Positions 7,663 through 8,072 of a DNA stretch of 8,072 nt are shown here, piece after piece. The DNA lies in assembly GCA_021820785.1 (NCBI GenBank), contig JAKADE010000103.1, positions 1-8,072 on the forward strand, written 5' to 3'. The notes under the pieces are model-generated. The model had not been told where the DNA came from, did no database searches, and was given only the letters and a program-made list of their open reading frames with translations. Each line of letters starts with the position of its first letter. Positions within the stretch are counted from its first letter, which is position 1. Source of the stretch: Pseudomonadota bacterium (GTDB lineage Bacteria; Pseudomonadota; Gammaproteobacteria; Steroidobacterales; Steroidobacteraceae). A program made the position numbers and the translations under genes.

Positions 7663-7692
7663 GGCTCGCTGCGCCCCGGGGCGCAGCGAGCC
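7663..7692. repeat. Perfect 30-bp GC-rich palindrome
   Basis: GGCTCGCTGCGCCCC (7663-7677) is followed directly by its exact reverse complement (7678-7692), giving 15-bp arms with no spacer. It lies in the 263-bp gap between the barrel gene and the first propeller gene, 47 bp ahead of the GTG on the minus strand. In RNA it would form a very stable hairpin with a minimal loop. No U-run follows on either strand, so it would be an atypical terminator. Other options are a processing or attenuation element between the barrel gene and the propeller genes, or a repeat-element copy. The remaining gap shows no gene I can support. Confidence 0.6.
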
Positions 7693-7878
7693 CACGTTCG
7701 ATGTACCGCCATGGAGTAAGACGCCGCAATCGCGCGAATCCTCCTCCAATCTCCACCAGATCGGACCCAAGTCCGCGCAGTGCCCCATGGTTACGAGTGG
7801 CGCGTTCCGGTACCGCGGGAATTCCGGATTCGTGGCGCATGGTCACTGGGCGACGCCGCCGCTGGGCCGCCCGCTAGG

Positions 7879-8072
7879 TCAGTCATACGGAAACTCGAGA
7901 CCCAATCCGACACCGACATAGTTATCGAAACCCCCGAGGCGACCGGAGATCCTCTGCCCCAGCTCGGCATCGATCTCGAAGTGTGGCGTGATGAGATACT
8001 GAAAGCCGCCATCGGCATCGAAGCCGTTCCCCAGCCTCGGTCCGATCTTGCTTTGTCCGTAGACCTCCCCAT
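7879..8072 (-). CDS. C-terminal end of an outer-membrane beta-barrel-type protein (partial)
   Basis: The minus-strand frame is open from the right edge to TGA at 7881-7879 and gives 63 residues beginning GEVYGQSKIG. The visible part alternates polar and hydrophobic residues in short strands (DGGFQYLITPHFEIDAELGQ, then NYVGVGLGLEF) and ends FPYD, with an aromatic residue close to the terminus. This is the look of the last strands of outer-membrane barrels, such as the transporter/phenol-degradation MetA-like group whose C-terminus often reads as a tidy last hairpin. The exact family cannot be fixed from this fragment. It lies upstream of the two propeller genes on the same strand with a 263-bp gap, so it could share their transcript or be a separate unit ending at the palindrome. 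Confidence 0.72.
   Translation of the reverse strand, partial: GEVYGQSKIGPRLGNGFDADGGFQYLITPHFEIDAELGQRISGRLGGFDNYVGVGLGLEFPYD

Noticed and set aside
7652..7846. 64-codon minus-strand frame in the gap before the propellers
   Set aside because: It starts at GTG with no ribosome binding site, runs through the 30-bp palindrome, and matches nothing I know. It is most likely chance.

Overview
The window is GC-rich chromosomal-type DNA (roughly 60-65% GC by eye). Its core is a complete Tn21/Tn501-style mercury resistance operon, merR < > merT-merP-merC-merA. The closeness of all five proteins to the classical proteobacterial Mer proteins, together with GC content and codon choice, suggests a proteobacterium, probably a gammaproteobacterium. 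I cannot place it further. No transposase, resolvase, mer-transposon terminal repeat, merD, merE or merB is visible, so the operon looks chromosomally embedded or cut off from its original carrier.

Layout, left to right. (1) 1-682, minus: the N-terminal 227 codons of a gene running off the left edge, with a good ribosome binding site. The protein looks like the start of a GAF-type signalling protein. (2) 683-2014: about 1.3 kb with no convincing gene. It holds a cluster of TGAGACA half-sites including a perfect 7-bp inverted repeat, a 37-codon minus-strand reading frame just beyond it, and several hairpins. (3) 2015-2437, minus: merR. (4) 2439-2469: the shared merR/merT operator-promoter with the diagnostic 19-bp spacer. 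(5) 2502-5343, plus: merT, merP, merC, merA, closely spaced. (6) 5344-5503: a short convergent gap. (7) 5504-6550 and 6593-7615, minus: two tandem paralogous exported YncE-like beta-propeller proteins. (8) 7616-7878: a 263-bp gap with a perfect 30-bp palindrome. (9) 7879-8072, minus: the last 63 residues of an outer-membrane beta-barrel-type protein cut by the right edge.

How it works together. MerR holds RNA polymerase at the divergent promoter and switches it on when Hg(II) binds. MerP takes up Hg(II) in the periplasm. MerT and MerC carry it inward, and MerA reduces it with NADPH to volatile Hg(0). The minus-strand group at the right (barrel protein, then two secreted propellers, one with a CPTC motif) is convergent to mer and has no known function. 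It is the part most likely to be undescribed, but a link to mercury is only a guess from proximity and the CxxC motif.
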